NCBI GenBank assembly: GCA_001557505.1
Contig: LSAX01000002.1
Span: 4,588,001 to 4,652,000, forward strand
Direction of reading: 5' to 3'
Origin: Reticulascus tulasneorum
Taxonomy: Eukaryota > Ascomycota > Sordariomycetes > Glomerellales > Reticulascaceae
Length of the DNA: 64,000 nt
How positions within the stretch are numbered: the first letter of the stretch is position 1; each line of letters opens with the position of its first letter. Of this stretch, positions 1 through 13,595 are shown piece after piece. A model generated the notes under the pieces. The model had not been told where the DNA came from. It made no database searches and saw only the letters and a program-made list of their open reading frames with translations. The position numbers and the translations under genes were made by a program.

Positions 1-125
1 AAGGCCAAGCCGCCAGCAATCTTAAGTACATGGGCATTTCTACGGTTTCAATGGTCTGCGCATCTAGAGCCTAGCGCGTGGCACTTTCCAACTGTGAGAG
101 CTTCAGTGCCACATCAATAGATCTT

Positions 126-3100
126 CTAAACCGGTGGAAGGACAGTAAATGCCGGGGTATTGAACACTTCCCAGTTGTCCGCACGAGTGGGGACGCCAAA
201 CGGCTCAAGAGCAGCAACGCGCATCCTAAGTGCTGGTCAGTTTACCGGATTCCTCATTCTGTTGGCTCCACTTACTTGTATTTGCCAGGAACAATCTTGG
301 ACCCGTTTGTGAACTGACCCAGCCAGGTAAACTTGTTTTCCGTGTACCAGAAATCTCCGATGGGCATGTTGCGGGGGATGTTGATGGCTGGCAGCGGCAG
401 AACCTCTTCGGACTCTGGACTGCCGGGGATGGGAATGATGCCGTCCGCCGAGTGCGACCAATATGCGACTGATCCGAGGTATCCATTCTTGCCTACGACG
501 GGAGGATATTTCCAGTCGCGTTCTTTCCAGCTGGCATCAAAGATCTAGGTGGCATTAGCACGTCTTCCGCAATAGCCGTGTCTAGCAGAAGCTTCTTACA
601 TCCCAACGGAATTCTCTAGTTCCCCACTTGTGAACGGTAGTGAGTCTGGGATAGTCCATGGTTTCGAAATCGAATGTCCAGCTATTGGGAGGTAACTTTA
701 GTCTAGATCAAGATCGGGTTTCTCATTCAAGGCACTCACTTGGATCTCTGATCCCATGTCGACCATTCCTGCCCGACATACGCGTCCGGGGTTGAAAAAT
801 CCCAGAATCTTTCTCTTGATTGTCTTTTCACGTCTGCGGCGACGCCTGTGGAAGCGTTAGATCCCGAACCAAGGACATATTGAAAAGAAGGTTGTACCAA
901 AGTAAGGGACTGAAAGTTCTTCTCCATTGCTGCCGGTGAAGATAACCTTGCCGCTGTACAAGGGAACACCGGTTTCATTCCCACCAGTCGGAATCTCAAA
1001 AATGAATCTTGTAGGTGAAGTCAGCGCTTCGTTCCATGGTCCGAAACTGGATTCCCGTACTCAGCTTTCTTGGTCTCTCCAGGCTTAACCGTGAATTTTC
1101 CAGACGGAAACTTGACCTTAGGTACCAGCTTGACAGGGTTGTTTTGCATATCAGGCAGCAGAGTCATCCCAGCACTACCCCAAAAGTTTACTTCCGGATC
1201 TGGGATGATCTCAAATGCGCCAGCGGCTTCGACACGGAATGTGTAGGTCACTGCTTCCTTGCCGCTGTTCGTGATATCGGCAGACTGATAGCGGCTGAAA
1301 TGCAAAGTGTCGTTTAGAGACCATCGCTTGAATGACAAGGAAGTTTCGTAGTTCAATATTTTCCATGCGTCGACCATACCATTTCCAACTTGGGGCACTG
1401 GCGCGAGGAAATCGTTATTCGGCGCTGGGAATCCCTGCTCGGAGACAAACCAAGGCACGGAGCTGCCACTCGAAGTAATTCTCTGAAGCAATTTCGTCGC
1501 GAATTCCGGTCCATGCACTTTTCGACCTCCATGCAGGCCGACATAAAGCGCCGCAATGCCTGCAACGTAGGGGGTCGCCATCGATGTACCACTCAGGGTT
1601 TCATAAACGCCACCTGGCCAGGTACTGTAGATACTGCCGCCTGGTGCAGCAATATCTGGCTTGATATCAAGATCCCACGATGGGCCAAGTGAGGTAAACG
1701 CGTTTGCCCGACCGCCATTTGGAGTCAAGTATCCAATCTTCTGAGGTGTGCTCAGAAATTTTGCCGTCGCACTCCCCCCTTTTTGCACATTATCGATGAT
1801 TGCGGCAGCATTCTCTGGCAGCATAACTCCAAGGTAGGATTCGGGGGCGTACCAACTATAAGGGTAGTCTGATGGGACCTTGGTCGAGTAGAGAAGTACA
1901 TATCTGGCGCCATAATCAACCAGGTACTGGTGCATGATTGAGACTTGGCATATTGCCTCAAACTCTATCACGACAAGGACGTTAGACAGATCTGGAGTCC
2001 CTTCTGGTAGCGGTGAACATTGGTCGGCCAAGAAGAGAGGGAGAATGGGCAGAGCTTCTTCGGCCTGGAATGGTCCCTGGATGACGCCAAAGTCTGATCG
2101 CGGAAGATACGCCATCTGCGCAACGAGAGATGCACCATCAGGTGCGGTCAAATTGACGGTGAAGCCGTATCCTGGAATGTCGCCAGCTTCGATAGAAGCT
2201 ACGGCAATGACACCTTTCCCGGAAGAGCCGTTTCCGCCGGAAAATGCTCCAGCCATACCACTGTTGCCATGCGCGATTGTGATGACCACGCCCTCTGCAA
2301 CAAGTCGATCAGCCAGAACCGCCCACGGGTCTTCAGACCATCCGCCTTGGCCACCAATACTGCACGTGATGATATCTGCCTGCAAACAATGTTAGTGAGA
2401 ATGCTTGGATCTGCGGAATCGCATGAATCCGTACCCCTGCCTCATACGCCATCAAAAACGCTTCGGCTAGTACGTCGGTAGTTGTGTAGTCCTATGTCAT
2501 GGCAATTTCGTCAGTAGCTTCCCTCACAAAGCCATGGAGATGCTGTTGAGCACTCACGTAGACACCCATGACTTTGTATGACAAAAGCGTGGCCTCGGGT
2601 GCAACACCGGTCATGCTTTGAGCTGTTAGCGAGAGTCTACCTGCGGTTCAATTGCAACTCACTCTTCGCTTTGTCCTGCAACGATGCCTGCAACGTGGGT
2701 TCCATGTCCCAAATTGTCCATCACGTCCGAATCTGGATTCAGTGGCTCGTCTGGCCAGTCTTTAGTAGCATTACATTGTCAGCTTCATCAACCCCTTCGG
2801 TAGCAGACAAGAGGACAACTAACAGCCGTCACCAACAAGATCCCAGCCACCTGAGACTTTAAATCCGGGTCCGAATCCACCTCCAAGCTGATTAAATAAC
2901 ACTTGTTAGTCTTTCTTCCTTGACACTTACGTTGGATTGACGTACTGCGGGGTGGTTGTAGTCTATGCCAGTGTCGACAACGGCCACGACGGCTCCTTTG
3001 CCGTAAATACCTGCGGCATGGGCCTTGTCTACCCCAGTCCATTGATGAACAGAGTAATTGCTCGCCGTGATGACGTCCAGGAAGCCTGATTCCGACTGCA

Positions 3101-3508
3101 GCAAGGTTGGGAGTTTGACAAGATTCGATTGCCAGACATTTGTGGCTAGCTTATACTGTTTCAAGCTATCAATGTTCTCTGCCTCCGTTTCTAGAGTAAT
3201 TCCAGTGAACACAGCAGTCTTGAAAGTCTTGACTACCTTTGTCTTCGGCTTCGACGCAAACTGAGCTGCGAATGCCTCAACATCAGTGTTCTATTTATGA
3301 TTTGGTTAGGTTCCAATTGCCAACGAGTCAGCAGAGCAAAAAAGAAAAAAGGAAAACGAACCTTGTCGACTTCAATCATATATCTCTTCGTGCCTGTCTC
3401 CTCGGTTGTCCCTTTCTCGAGACCATCTCGTCGAGGAAGTTTCGCACCGGCAGCAGGAAGGATCCCGCTAGCCAATGGCAGAGCAAGCAGTAGCTGTCGG
3501 AACAGCAT
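126..3508 (-). CDS. Secreted subtilisin-like serine protease (S8A, Vpr/C5a-peptidase-like), 922 aa
   Basis: Twelve exons (3362-3508, 2931-3290, 2824-2887, 2663-2759, 2558-2615, 2435-2491, 1061-2379, 898-1007, 740-845, 600-681, 276-544, 126-225) join in frame, every intron is GT..AG, and the total is a multiple of three. The start is the only ATG and is followed by a signal peptide (MLFRQLLLALPLASGILPAA). An I9-like propeptide follows. The catalytic triad is visible: Asp in VVDTGIDYNHP (about residue 155), His in GHGTHVAGIVAG (about 210) and Ser in GTSMATPYVAG (about 525). A PA-like insertion lies between His and Ser. The C-terminal 350 residues match the Fn3-like region of large fungal subtilases and end in YKMRVAALEPFGVPTR. 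The protein is expected to be secreted and to degrade extracellular protein. The length is usual for this subfamily. The frame breaks at the 3' end are introns, so the gene looks intact. Individual splice sites are inferred by eye. Confidence 0.93.
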
Positions 3509-4871
3509 CTTGGCAAAGCGAAGATCACCGGTGGTGCCGACGGATGATCAACGACAGAGAAGGATTTAGCATCGGAGTTCGGCCATGATATATGGGTTAT
3601 TACTCCCGCATACTCGGTTCAGTGACCCGGATTCCTATCACTGATGCACCGTGAATCTTCTACATAAGGCAAGTGTCTAGAACCATTATGTCGCGTTTGC
3701 TAAACGATAGCATTCTACCCGCCAATGAACAGCACGATGATGGCAACAACCTGCCGTTTTGAGACTCCATGCTCATAGGGACGATCTTATATACTCAGGT
3801 ACTGGTACTGAAAGGCACAGCGGCCGCACACACCTCCCCGACGATCTTGGCACGCTACCTGCTTTGAACGGGCTACAGCAAACCATCTCTAAAAGAGGGA
3901 TCTTGGTCAAATCTTGACGTCCAGTTGCGTGATCTCCATGACACCAGCGACCGTCATCTACTAACTAGTGGTACAGCGACATGGCTGGATGCGGGATGTC
4001 GACAATGACCTGCTCATAGAAGGTGTTGCACTCTTGCTTGCGACAGCACGACCTGCCCCGTTTGGATCCGGATTTCTGACGAGCTTGCATTCCTGAGGTC
4101 TGGACTAATTAGACCCCGCCACTTCTCCAACAGAAATCTCGCGCGGATCGAGAAGCCCGTCAAATGCCGTCCCTGTTCAACCATACGTATTACTCATTAA
4201 AAGTCTTTCTCGAGGATTGGCAGGGTTTGTCTTTAAGCTATGAAACTTACTAAGTGGTGGGTTTGACCAAGCGGGGAAAATGCTGGGTGTTGGTGATGAT
4301 TTCTGCTTACTCGCTTGCTGGCTGGGCTACGATAAAATGTCCGAGGGTCCTTGGCTGCCGCCCGAATGAGGAAGGCGACCGGATATTTATAATCAATCGT
4401 CTCACTCGTATATGCATGGGATTACATAAAGCTAAGCTAGATTTGGTGGTAAGGTCAGAAAGGGGACCAGGGTATATAGGTAAGACTTCAACCCACCTCC
4501 GCCTGTCGTCTGCGAATGCTCGTTTAAGGAATTGACACAACTGACTTCTACAGCCCAGCATTTCACCTCCCATAAGACTGTTATTTAACTTCCCTTTGTT
4601 GTTGTGCTTTGACTGTCGAGGCCCTGGTTCCCTACAGCACACAACAAACAAATTACCGTGCGACAAACACCTACGTTCTTGTCATTCTAAATATCGTATG
4701 CTGGATTCTCCTGCAATTCGACGACTACTACAAATACCCACAACATTATGCCATGGACTCTGCTCCGAGCTAGCCATCAATTTCGGAAGTTGCTCCAAGA
4801 TCCGTCTCCTCTCAAATCAATGATGCATCTGCTCTTGGTTGATAGATTGACCCAAACGATTTGCTGGTGTG
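3509..4871. other. Intergenic, subtilase promoter side
   Basis: This is the upstream region of the subtilase and the downstream region of the metallophosphoesterase. Only short unrelated open frames occur. I see no gene, RNA or repeat. A weak TATA-like ATATATGG on the minus strand lies about 85 bases upstream of the protease start. Confidence 0.6.
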
Positions 4872-5897
4872 TCAGTCACTGCCGGGCCAGTTTGGCTGGT
4901 CGTTGGCTGGACGAAGCTCAATGTCTACTAACCATGGAAGATGCATCGACTGCTCTTCATCACCCTGGATCGCCGCGTTGACGAAGAGAGTCTGTGTTCC
5001 TGATTTGAGGCAATGCTCGTCCCCAGTACAGAAACCTATGTGGCAACTTCTCTTCTCCATGTATGATCTAGCCTTGTTTGCCTTTGCTTTCATCATTTCC
5101 TCGTCATCGAACTTGGAAATCTTGAATCCCATCAGATTTTCGATCACAACCGACCTGTCATTGTCTATGTCCGTAAAATGGGAGGGATGGTCGCTTGTTC
5201 TGTCCTTCCAAGTTACCAATTTGGCTCCCCAGCCTTCATGAATGTGACCAAAGCAATGCAATCGTGGACGGGCTCGGGCCACGGCGGCGAACAAATCTGG
5301 ACATCCAACTCTTTGTTTTGAGTTCGTTCGATCCATGATCCCTCTTGGAGGGCCATGTGTGATGACTATGTCTGTCCCGGCTTTGAGGGAGAATTCGTGT
5401 CCCTCTTGTGGATGATACTGATATGCCCAGTCCCCTAGCGATGGAGTATACGGACTGGCATAGGCTGTCAATGAAGCCCCGTTCTTTAAAGTAAATCGAT
5501 GAGTGCCTTCGTTTAAAAATACGATTCCAGCACTCTCCGCCTCGTCAAATAGGTCTTTGACTTCCCCAAAGCGTCCATATTCCTTTTGCAAAAGATCTGG
5601 TTCCAAAGTTGGCACAGCATCAGCAATTTTCTTCTTGAACATTGGTATATCCAATGTGAAATCATGGTTCCCGGCGATAACAAGTTTGAGAGTGGCGTTT
5701 ATCTTCTTCAGAAGTTCGAGAGCTGTTCGAAATTCCACAATTTTGGATTCCTCTGTCAGGTCGCCGCAGTGGATTGCAACGTCCGCATAACAATGAGGGT
5801 GATTATCAGCTGGGAATTGCATACCATGGGTATCGGAGAGAATGAGGAAGCGAGTCTTGATAGGGGGGATTTGTGTTTCCTTACGTGGCGTTGTCAT
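4872..5897 (-). CDS. Calcineurin-like metallophosphoesterase, 341 aa
   Basis: A single-exon gene. The metal-binding signature is complete and in order: LSDTHG (about residue 21), HCGDLTEES (about 44), IAGNHDF (about 75), THGPPRG (about 188) and FGHIHEGWG (about 224). This is the layout of the small fungal Ser/Thr-phosphatase-like and MPPED-like proteins. The C-terminal tail with TLFVNAAIQGDEE is also characteristic of that group. There is no signal peptide or membrane segment, so it is probably cytosolic. It should hydrolyse a phosphoester, but the substrate cannot be read from the sequence. The start ATG lies directly before a short hydrophilic lead and then the first catalytic strand. Confidence 0.93.
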   Translation of the reverse strand: MTTPRKETQIPPIKTRFLILSDTHGMQFPADNHPHCYADVAIHCGDLTEESKIVEFRTALELLKKINATLKLVIAGNHDFTLDIPMFKKKIADAVPTLEPDLLQKEYGRFGEVKDLFDEAESAGIVFLNEGTHRFTLKNGASLTAYASPYTPSLGDWAYQYHPQEGHEFSLKAGTDIVITHGPPRGIMDRTNSKQRVGCPDLFAAVARARPRLHCFGHIHEGWGAKLVTWKDRTSDHPSHFTDIDNDRSVVIENLMGFKISKFDDEEMMKAKANKARSYMEKRSCHIGFCTGDEHCLKSGTQTLFVNAAIQGDEEQSMHLPWLVDIELRPANDQPNWPGSD

Positions 5898-8800
5898 TGT
5901 GCTTTAGAGTCAGGAATCTATGATACCCGTGACAAGGAAAAACAAGTAAGTGTAATGAAAGAAACGATCAGCGAACAGTCGCACAGATGACGAGTGTGGA
6001 ACGCACATCGGAGAAACGAAACTTTCAGATCCACACTTTTAGAGTTTGGAATATCCATAAAGCATATGCGTGAACTGCAGCTCTGGTCTTTATGAGATCA
6101 AACGAGCTGCTTCCCACACCAAAACCATCGAAGAAGGTCAATCCTTTAAAAAGAGATATAGACCACCAATTCGAAAACAGTGGTGAAAGTGCATGGGAGA
6201 TCCTCCAGAGATTGCAGGACCTCTTTTGTGGCAGATGACATTTTCGCATTATGATTACATCCAATAAACGTAGTTCTTTTTCTCACGTAGTCTGGTAGTT
6301 GTCGGTTTCGCTGCTAACCTCTGCACTCGTGGCACAAGTTAGGTAGTTTATAGCCTCAACCAGTGGTTAGTCATGACGCAGGTAGTAGCGATGTAAGCTC
6401 TGCAGCAAAAGACCTCTCCTGGGGCGAACAAAGAGCATTGCATGGGGTAGCTAATCTGGATATATTCCCAATACCTCAATGCAGCCTCTTTGCAAAGCAG
6501 CTAGATACAAATGTCTTGGTTGTCGAGATTGCATCTTGATTGTTTTAACCTTAGACAAGTGTAAGTCGAGCCATTTTGGGGATCTCGTGAGGGCAATACT
6601 GATCACCAGTAGTAATAAAGGGTCTGTAGAGAGTTCACTGGTAACTTGGGACCCCTTTTAAGATCCAAGGCAACATCCGAACCAGTTCAAGCTGCTACAA
6701 GTCATCTCTACGACTTCGGACCTGGGAGGCCTCGCAGTCGTGGATGGACTTTCCCAGCACATCGCCAGTCAAACGGTTGGTTTAGATTATGTGCAAATGA
6801 GGAGATGAAGCAGGGAGTTTGGGAGGAATCGGGCAAGGATGCTCTAATTACTCTGCGTTTAGGGATGATGTTTGTATAGGTAAGAGAAGGAGGGCGAGGA
6901 CGCTTCTGCTGACGGATTGATAAAAGACAACCTAGCAGGGCAGGCATATCATTGCATTGGTCAGAAGACAGCTGGTTTATCCTGATATAGATCCGTTCAA
7001 CCAGAATTTGGCTCTAGACTCGATTGAACAAAACTGAAGGACGGAGTCTACCCGGTAACCGCGTGATCTCCAAGTTCAATAAGACGAGGCACGGTATGCC
7101 GAACGGAACTGGCGGCAAACTACACAGGAAGAACGGAAGAGATTGCAGGGAACAAAGGGTCATATCACAGCAGTGCAAGTGGATACATGGGGAGTAATGG
7201 GATCAACGCTCGAAAAGGAAGGTTCCACAACACAGAGAAAGAAAAGCAGTGAAGAAAATGACCTGAATGTCATGAGCGAACGGAACACCCTGATGGCGAT
7301 CTTCAAGCACAAGTTGAGACGATCGGGAATATGTCAGAGATGACGGACAGTGTGACCACTGATGAGGGAGCACGTGAGACGAGTTCATGACGATGATGGT
7401 GGAAGGAGAGGGTTTCACTGCGGGTTCATAGGCACTAAGTGCCCTTGTACAATTGGATGGAAATGGGGCGTTTGGCTTTTGGAAGAAATGTGGAATTCGG
7501 AAGTCTTTAGGGCTCATGGGTGGTATCCATCGGGGACGATGGATCTTTGTGCCGTGTGGGGGGCACTTGTTGAGGATACAACGGGGTGAACCCTACTAGT
7601 ATTTGGTACTTAGCACACTATTCTTACCAATGGTGAGTATAGTAGGAGAACTTGGACTACTACCACTTCTCTCATGATTTCCTAGAATAGGTGAGAATAC
7701 CGTAATAACAGTCTCTCAACGTTGGTGCTTCCGTATTTCCAAACGTAATTAGCAACCGTGATCTAGACAGCGTGTAAGTTTTCGGGCTAAAAGTGTGCTT
7801 AGGCAAACAAGGGATCGATTTCAATGGTTATAGCGATAAAGATGCAACGGAGAATTGTTGAAGCTATTCAGACATCGGAAAAATGAATGTTGCCGTGCCG
7901 CAATTGTGGGGTTAATTTATTAAGGTAAAGCTTGGAGCAATTGTTGCTTGGGGAAGGAAGGTGCACCCGTCAGCTTTGCCCCTCTAATTATTTCTTCATT
8001 GCATAAGGTACCTTACCTAAGGTGATTACCTGATGCGGTATGAGGAGGATGAGGACACACAGGGACAAACATGTTTCTTCTTGCTCTCCCTTACAGCACA
8101 AATGTGTGTCCGCACCTTCGGAGTTGGATGGGTACTTCAACCGCCCAAAGATTGGACATGCATTGGCGGGCCGGACGCAACCTCATCCCGGTGGAGGATC
8201 GAACCATCCTGCGGGTGAATCTCGTGCAAAAGGCGCAGGGCTGGAGGGCAGAGAAAGGAGTTTGCCTGGCAAGTCTATCAATGCGAACTCCGGATACAAG
8301 GCCCCCACCGATGTCATTGGCAGCACTATCGCGCGATCTGCCGCTTGCAAAAGTGCGATGGGCATATATTGGGGTGTTTGCGTCCCAGGTGTGGGGGGTT
8401 GGTCAGTCGTTGTGGAGCATTTTGATGACCACAAATTGGAAGATGGCGCTAAACCTCTCTATCTGCAGCAACAATCAAGCTCAAATTCACAATGACGACG
8501 AATCATAACTACCTATGATGAAGCAGCTCGCCATATGAATGCCATCATATAGTGCCTGTGGACCTCGGGCAGACCCCTCTCTCGCCTCCCGCCTTCCTGA
8601 CCCCGCCCGGATAGACAACTTGGCTGAGACGACGCACGATACACCACGATACCGATTTCAATGCAACGGCGGGTGTTTGCGTCCCCGAGCTGGCTCGCCG
8701 AGCTAGCGAGGCGCTACGGAGCTCACCAGTCTCGTAAAGTCCTCGCCACCCCGTAACGTCGCTGACAGACTGGCTGACTGACAGACTGGCTTCGGTAGAG

Positions 8801-10411
8801 GGTGCTCTCGCAAATCAACGAACGAAGTACACGACTCGTGACAAATACATCCCGGCCTACTGACAAGACTTCGACGGAGCTCTCATGCATCCCCGTTTAC
8901 GATTAATTACCCGCCAGGGGAGCGTGGGAGCTCAGTTGTGCGGCGTGCCAGTTGCGTTGAAATAGCATGCGCGCAATTATCACTAGGGGCTTTCGGAATA
9001 GTGGGTACAAGCGCCAATCCCACCTTAATAATTATGCTCTCATCTCCTCATGCACCATGTCGCAGGTGCATGAGGAAGAACTTTGGGATGATGATATCTA
9101 CTGTAATCAACCCATCCGAGACACAGAACAATGACCTCACGCGTTATTCCAAATGTCGACCAGACGTTGGCCAGATTGCGATAAGACACTGACCGGCCTT
9201 ATTGGGGCGACACTTTCGGACACAAACAAACGCCGCAAACATTGGCGATCCACCGCGATTTCCCGCCGCAGAGCCCGACATTTGCAAGCAGACAGAACCT
9301 CAAGATGCCCTCTAACCCTGGAGGGCATATGGTACCGCGCTGGGTGGTGTGGGCGTTATGATAAGCCTTTGCCGAGTCCGCCACGAACTTGGCAGGCTGG
9401 AGAACCTTGACACCATCTGCACAATTACCGCATGCGGGCACAACGGCCGCTACACACGCCTTTGCTCAGCCGTCCAGGTGCGACAGCAGCATTAATTTAT
9501 TCGATCACTGCAGCACGTCTCACCACAGAACGGAGCTAGACCCATCTGAAGCTTAGCGAGCCCCAGTGATTGGCAGCTGTCAGATCGCCTGCCAAGAATG
9601 GCCAAGCCGGGAGTTTCCTGCAGGCCAAGTCTATGATGCCGAATGATCCGCATTCCCACACTCCATACACTCCATATGGCACGACGTCGGCCATGATTGG
9701 GTGTAGGGGCACCACCGTATCATTTATTCCCGGCACAGGCACATGTCCAGTCCCCCTCTCGCGGAGGACTAAGACATCTCAAAAGTTCCATTAGTTCGTG
9801 GACGGTCAGCCACCCACTAAAAAGTTCCAGAAGGTCGTTTCTAATACGCTAGATTCCCGAAATGGCGCACCGTCGCATGCAATCGACGAAGGGGCAACAG
9901 TTGGGTAGACGCATCCGAGCCCCTCGGAATGCTGGCGCCGGATTAGCCGTGATAACGACTGAAGGCGGCCAATCTATCCTTGGGCGCTCATTCGCCCCCA
10001 TCTAGACTGTTCCCATTTACTACGTGGGACACCACCCCCTCGTAGCACCACGCTGGTCCTCGGCATCTGATAGATATGGTGCACTTTCCTATAAGGGCTA
10101 CGCACCGAAGATTAGTCGCATCTTTCGCCCTGGAATCTCTATCGGGAAGGTCGTCAAGACACGGGAAACGACGCCACTGATAGAGGCAGCTGTTGATACC
10201 GGCCGAGTGGTCACATATTGGATATCCGCAAGCTTGCCACCGATATCCAGGACCCCAACAGATCGGCAAGCGGCATGTCTGCCAGGACTAGAAATACCAC
10301 CCCTTCGCCGTCTTGTTGAAGCTGTCTTTTCGATCTCGTCCCGGCTCCAAGGTTCACCCGCTCTCGTCTTCCAGAACCCAAGAAACGTCACGCGACAAAC
10401 AGCCTGTCACC
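5898..10411. other. 4.5-kb gene-free stretch
   Basis: Many short frames occur on both strands, but none has a recognisable domain, a signal peptide or a plausible multi-exon structure. The largest (8040-8508) is two overlapping plus-strand frames. A 13-base unit CTGACAGACTGGC occurs twice (8762-8774, 8778-8790), and a TAAGGTACCTTA palindrome lies at 8004-8015. The last few hundred bases are the promoter of the oligopeptide transporter. A spliced non-coding or lineage-specific gene cannot be excluded. Confidence 0.5.
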
Positions 10412-12934
10412 ATGGGCTTCTCTTGGCGAGGCAAGACCTCGGACCGTCCCGTCGATGAGGTGACGGCGACTGGTACCCAGATCCTCCCCGATGGGGAATC
10501 TATCAACCCCGAAGCCGACTTGAAGAAGTTCCGGAAGCTGCATCAATGGGATCCTTTCTTGGACGTCGACAGACTCGACACGGTGGACGAGGTGCTGGCC
10601 TCAGGCGATATTGAAAAGGAAGCCGCCATCGAAGGTTCGCTTCTTGTGGACGACTCCCCGTACCCAGAGGTGCGAGCATCGGTAGGTTCAACCCCATAGG
10701 GATCATTGTGGGGTCCAGGTTCTAACTTTGTCAGGTCACGCCTTTTGATGACCCCGATATGCCAGTAAACACCATTCGCGCCTGGGTGATTGGTGCTTTC
10801 ATGTGCACCATTGTCGCCGCATGCAACATTCTTTTAGGCCTGCGACGTTCTCCAATCTCCATCACTGCGACCGTTGTGCAGTTGATTTCGTATCCTGTCG
10901 GCACGTTCTGGCACAAGGTCATGCCCACCCGCGTCTGGCGCATCTTTGGCCTCGAGTTCTCCCTGAATCCCGGCCCATTCAACATGAAGGAGCACACCTT
11001 GATCACCATCATGACTGCTGCCGGCGCGTCGCTCAGCTACGCAATTGACATTCTTCTCGCACAGGAGATATTCTACAAGCAGTTCTTCTCGTGGGGATTC
11101 CAGCTTCTGCTCATCTTGTCCACCCAGGCAATGGGTTTCGGTCTTGCTGGTGTCCTGCGACGGTACTTGGTCTGGCCCGCCGCGATGGTCTGGCCCGCAA
11201 CCCTGATCACCACCACCGTTATGCATTCGCTGCACGACCACAGCCGGTCCGACCCAGCGACCACGAATGGTTGGAGCATTGGCCGATACAAGTACTTCCT
11301 CATCGTCGCCGGCATTACCTTTGTATGGGAGTGGATTCCGGAGGTCTTTGCTCAGTTCCTTCAGGTCTTCACTTTCGTCTGTTGGATTGCACCCAACAAC
11401 GTCGTTGTTAATCAGGTCTTCGGCGGCCAGACTGGTCTGGGTATAATTCCCATCTCATTCGACTGGAGCATCATCAGCGGTTTCCTTTTGAGCCCCCTCC
11501 AGACTCCCGCCTTTGCCATTGCCAATGTTGGCGCCGGTATCCTTCTCATGACCCTTGGATCAGTCGGTCTTGCGTATGCGGGCCCCGAATTCATGAGGTA
11601 TCTTCCCATCAGTGCCAACGCCAACTTCGACCATTTTGGCAACAGCTACAATACATCTCGTGTGCTCACCAAGGAATATACTTTCGACCAGGGTGCATAT
11701 GAGGAATATTCTCCTCTTATGCTCGGGGCCGCCTTTTCCTTGACCTACGGCATGTCCTTCGCTACCTTGATTGCTACAGTCACCCACGTTTACCTTTTCT
11801 ACGGCAAGGATATCGTCCAGCGAAGCCGTTCTGCCAAGCACCAAGAAGCCGACATACATCTGAGACTGATGCGAAAGTACAGGGAAGCTCCCGAATGGTG
11901 GTTTATGGTGGCATTCGCTATCAGCTTTGCTTTCGGAATGATTGCGTCCCAGGTCTGGGCCACCCACTTGACTTGGTGGTCGTATATCATTGCCATCATC
12001 ATTGGAGTTGTCTTCATTCTTCCAGTCGGCATTATTCAGGCCATCACGAACCAGCAAACCGGTTTGAACGTCATTACCGAGTTGATCATCGGTTACATGC
12101 AGCCTGGTAAACCAATTGCCATGATGCTCTTCAAGAGCTGGGGATACATGATCTGCTACAACGGTCTGAACTACGTGTCTGACATGAAGGTTGGACACTA
12201 CATGAAGATCCCTCCCCGCACCATGTTTGCTGCCCAGCTTTTTGCTGTCGTCTGGCTATCTTTCGTTCAGATCGCCACCTACAACTTCCTGCGAGGTAAC
12301 ATCGAGGGTATCTGCACACCGACGCAGGCTCAAGGTCTTACCTGCCCGGCGGCCAAGACTTTCTACAACGCCAGTGTCATCTGGGGTGTTATTGGTCCTG
12401 CTAAAATGTTCGGCGCCGGTGCCCTGTATGACTGGACCAACTACATGTGGTTGATTGGATTCGCCTGCCCTGTTATCCAGTGGCTTCTTGCCCGACGGTA
12501 CCCCCGCAGCTGGCTCCGCTATGTCTTTTTCCCTGCCATCTTCGGTGCTGCAGGTATGATCCCGCCAGCAACCGTCTGGTACTTGGGACAGTGGGTTATT
12601 GTTGGACTCATTTTCAACTGGTGGATCAAGAAGAGATGGCCAGGCTGGTGGAGTAAGTTCCCCTCGTCCCTTAATCGGTGTCACCGATGTTCTCTCTTCA
12701 AGGCGGTCACTAACAGAATTTCTAGCTCGATACACATACGTCACATCCGGCGCTCTCGATATTGGAACCGCTTGTTGCATCGTTCTTGTCGGTCTGGGCC
12801 TCGGTCTCTCAGGCAAGAACTTCCCCGACTGGTGGGGCAACACGGTCCCATTCGATAACCTGGACGCAAATGGTGCGGCGGTGTCGAAGACGCTTCCCGA
12901 CGATGGCACATTCTTTGGTCCGACCAAGTGGTAG
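10412..12934 (+). CDS. Small oligopeptide transporter (OPT family), 798 aa
   Basis: Exons 10412-10681, 10735-12652 and 12726-12934 join in frame. The hydrophilic N terminus (about 100 residues) carries the OPT signature SPYPEVRASVTPFDDPDMP across the first intron. About 14 to 16 hydrophobic segments follow, with family motifs such as SLNPGPFNMKEH, SLHDHS and NQQTGLNVITELIIGYMQPG. The protein ends FFGPTKW. Members of this family (ISP4-like) carry small peptides and glutathione-type substrates with protons across the plasma membrane. The length is normal and all frames are open, so the gene looks functional. The chosen ATG is the first in frame before the conserved region. Codon use is GC-rich at third positions, consistent with high expression. 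Confidence 0.96.
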
Positions 12935-13595
12935 ATCCTCGAGAATCGGTGTGAATAATAGCTCGAGTTATGTGGTTATTTGGGGAGACAGCGTCTCGAA
13001 GTTTCTAGCGTCAGCGCTTCTGCAAACTCGACAAGGCTAACTGGCTTCCTGTGCAACTTAAACGGTACTACCGTAGAAGCCTCACTGGTTGTCGGAAAGT
13101 CTAGTAGATTATTAGATAGCGTTGATTATATAGGTTTATCAAGATTCTATCGTTTAAAGGAAGATACAGTGACACTGAATGTTGCAATTCACCTTGACTT
13201 GACAAGCGTGGAAACCGTCATGAACTCGATCTCGCGCACAATAATCACATGCTAATGGTACGCCAATCCTACTATAAGGTTGCCTTTCAAAATCCATTGG
13301 TGGTATATTGGTTCTATTGCTAACCTATATACACATGTCGATTTGGTAGGTAAGTTAAAAAGATCGGCATTCACCTTCACCTGGGATACTTATAAAATCC
13401 AAGATAGGTTGGACCGAAGTGGGGAAACATTGAATTTGTACAGTCTTTAACACCTAACATTTTGTTACAGCCTCGACCAAAGAGCTCCTGACTTTTACGG
13501 CGAACATTCTTTTAGGGTTGGTAGATATTATTCTTCGCCCAAGGATATAGATACTGCACGGCCAGAATCCCCCTAGCTGCTGGATGACGTGATGT
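12935..13595. other. Convergent intergenic region
   Basis: This lies between two convergent gene ends (OPT transporter on plus, FAD monooxygenase on minus). It is AT-richer than the flanking genes and should hold both 3' untranslated regions. No further gene is seen. Confidence 0.6.

Noticed and set aside
736..1060. Apparent truncation of the subtilase by stop codons
   Set aside because: Five short introns in the 3' part explain all stops and restore the family C terminus to position 126.
6025..7600. Several 60-104-codon frames on both strands
   Set aside because: None shows family motifs, and they overlap each other without preference for any strand.
8190..8215. Reverse-strand GGTTCGATCC, reminiscent of a tRNA B box
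   Set aside because: No matching acceptor stem, anticodon arm or A box at the proper distance.
8040..8508. Two overlapping plus-strand frames of 145-151 codons
   Set aside because: No domain, signal peptide or membrane segment, and two frames overlap over the same bases; nothing favours either as a gene.
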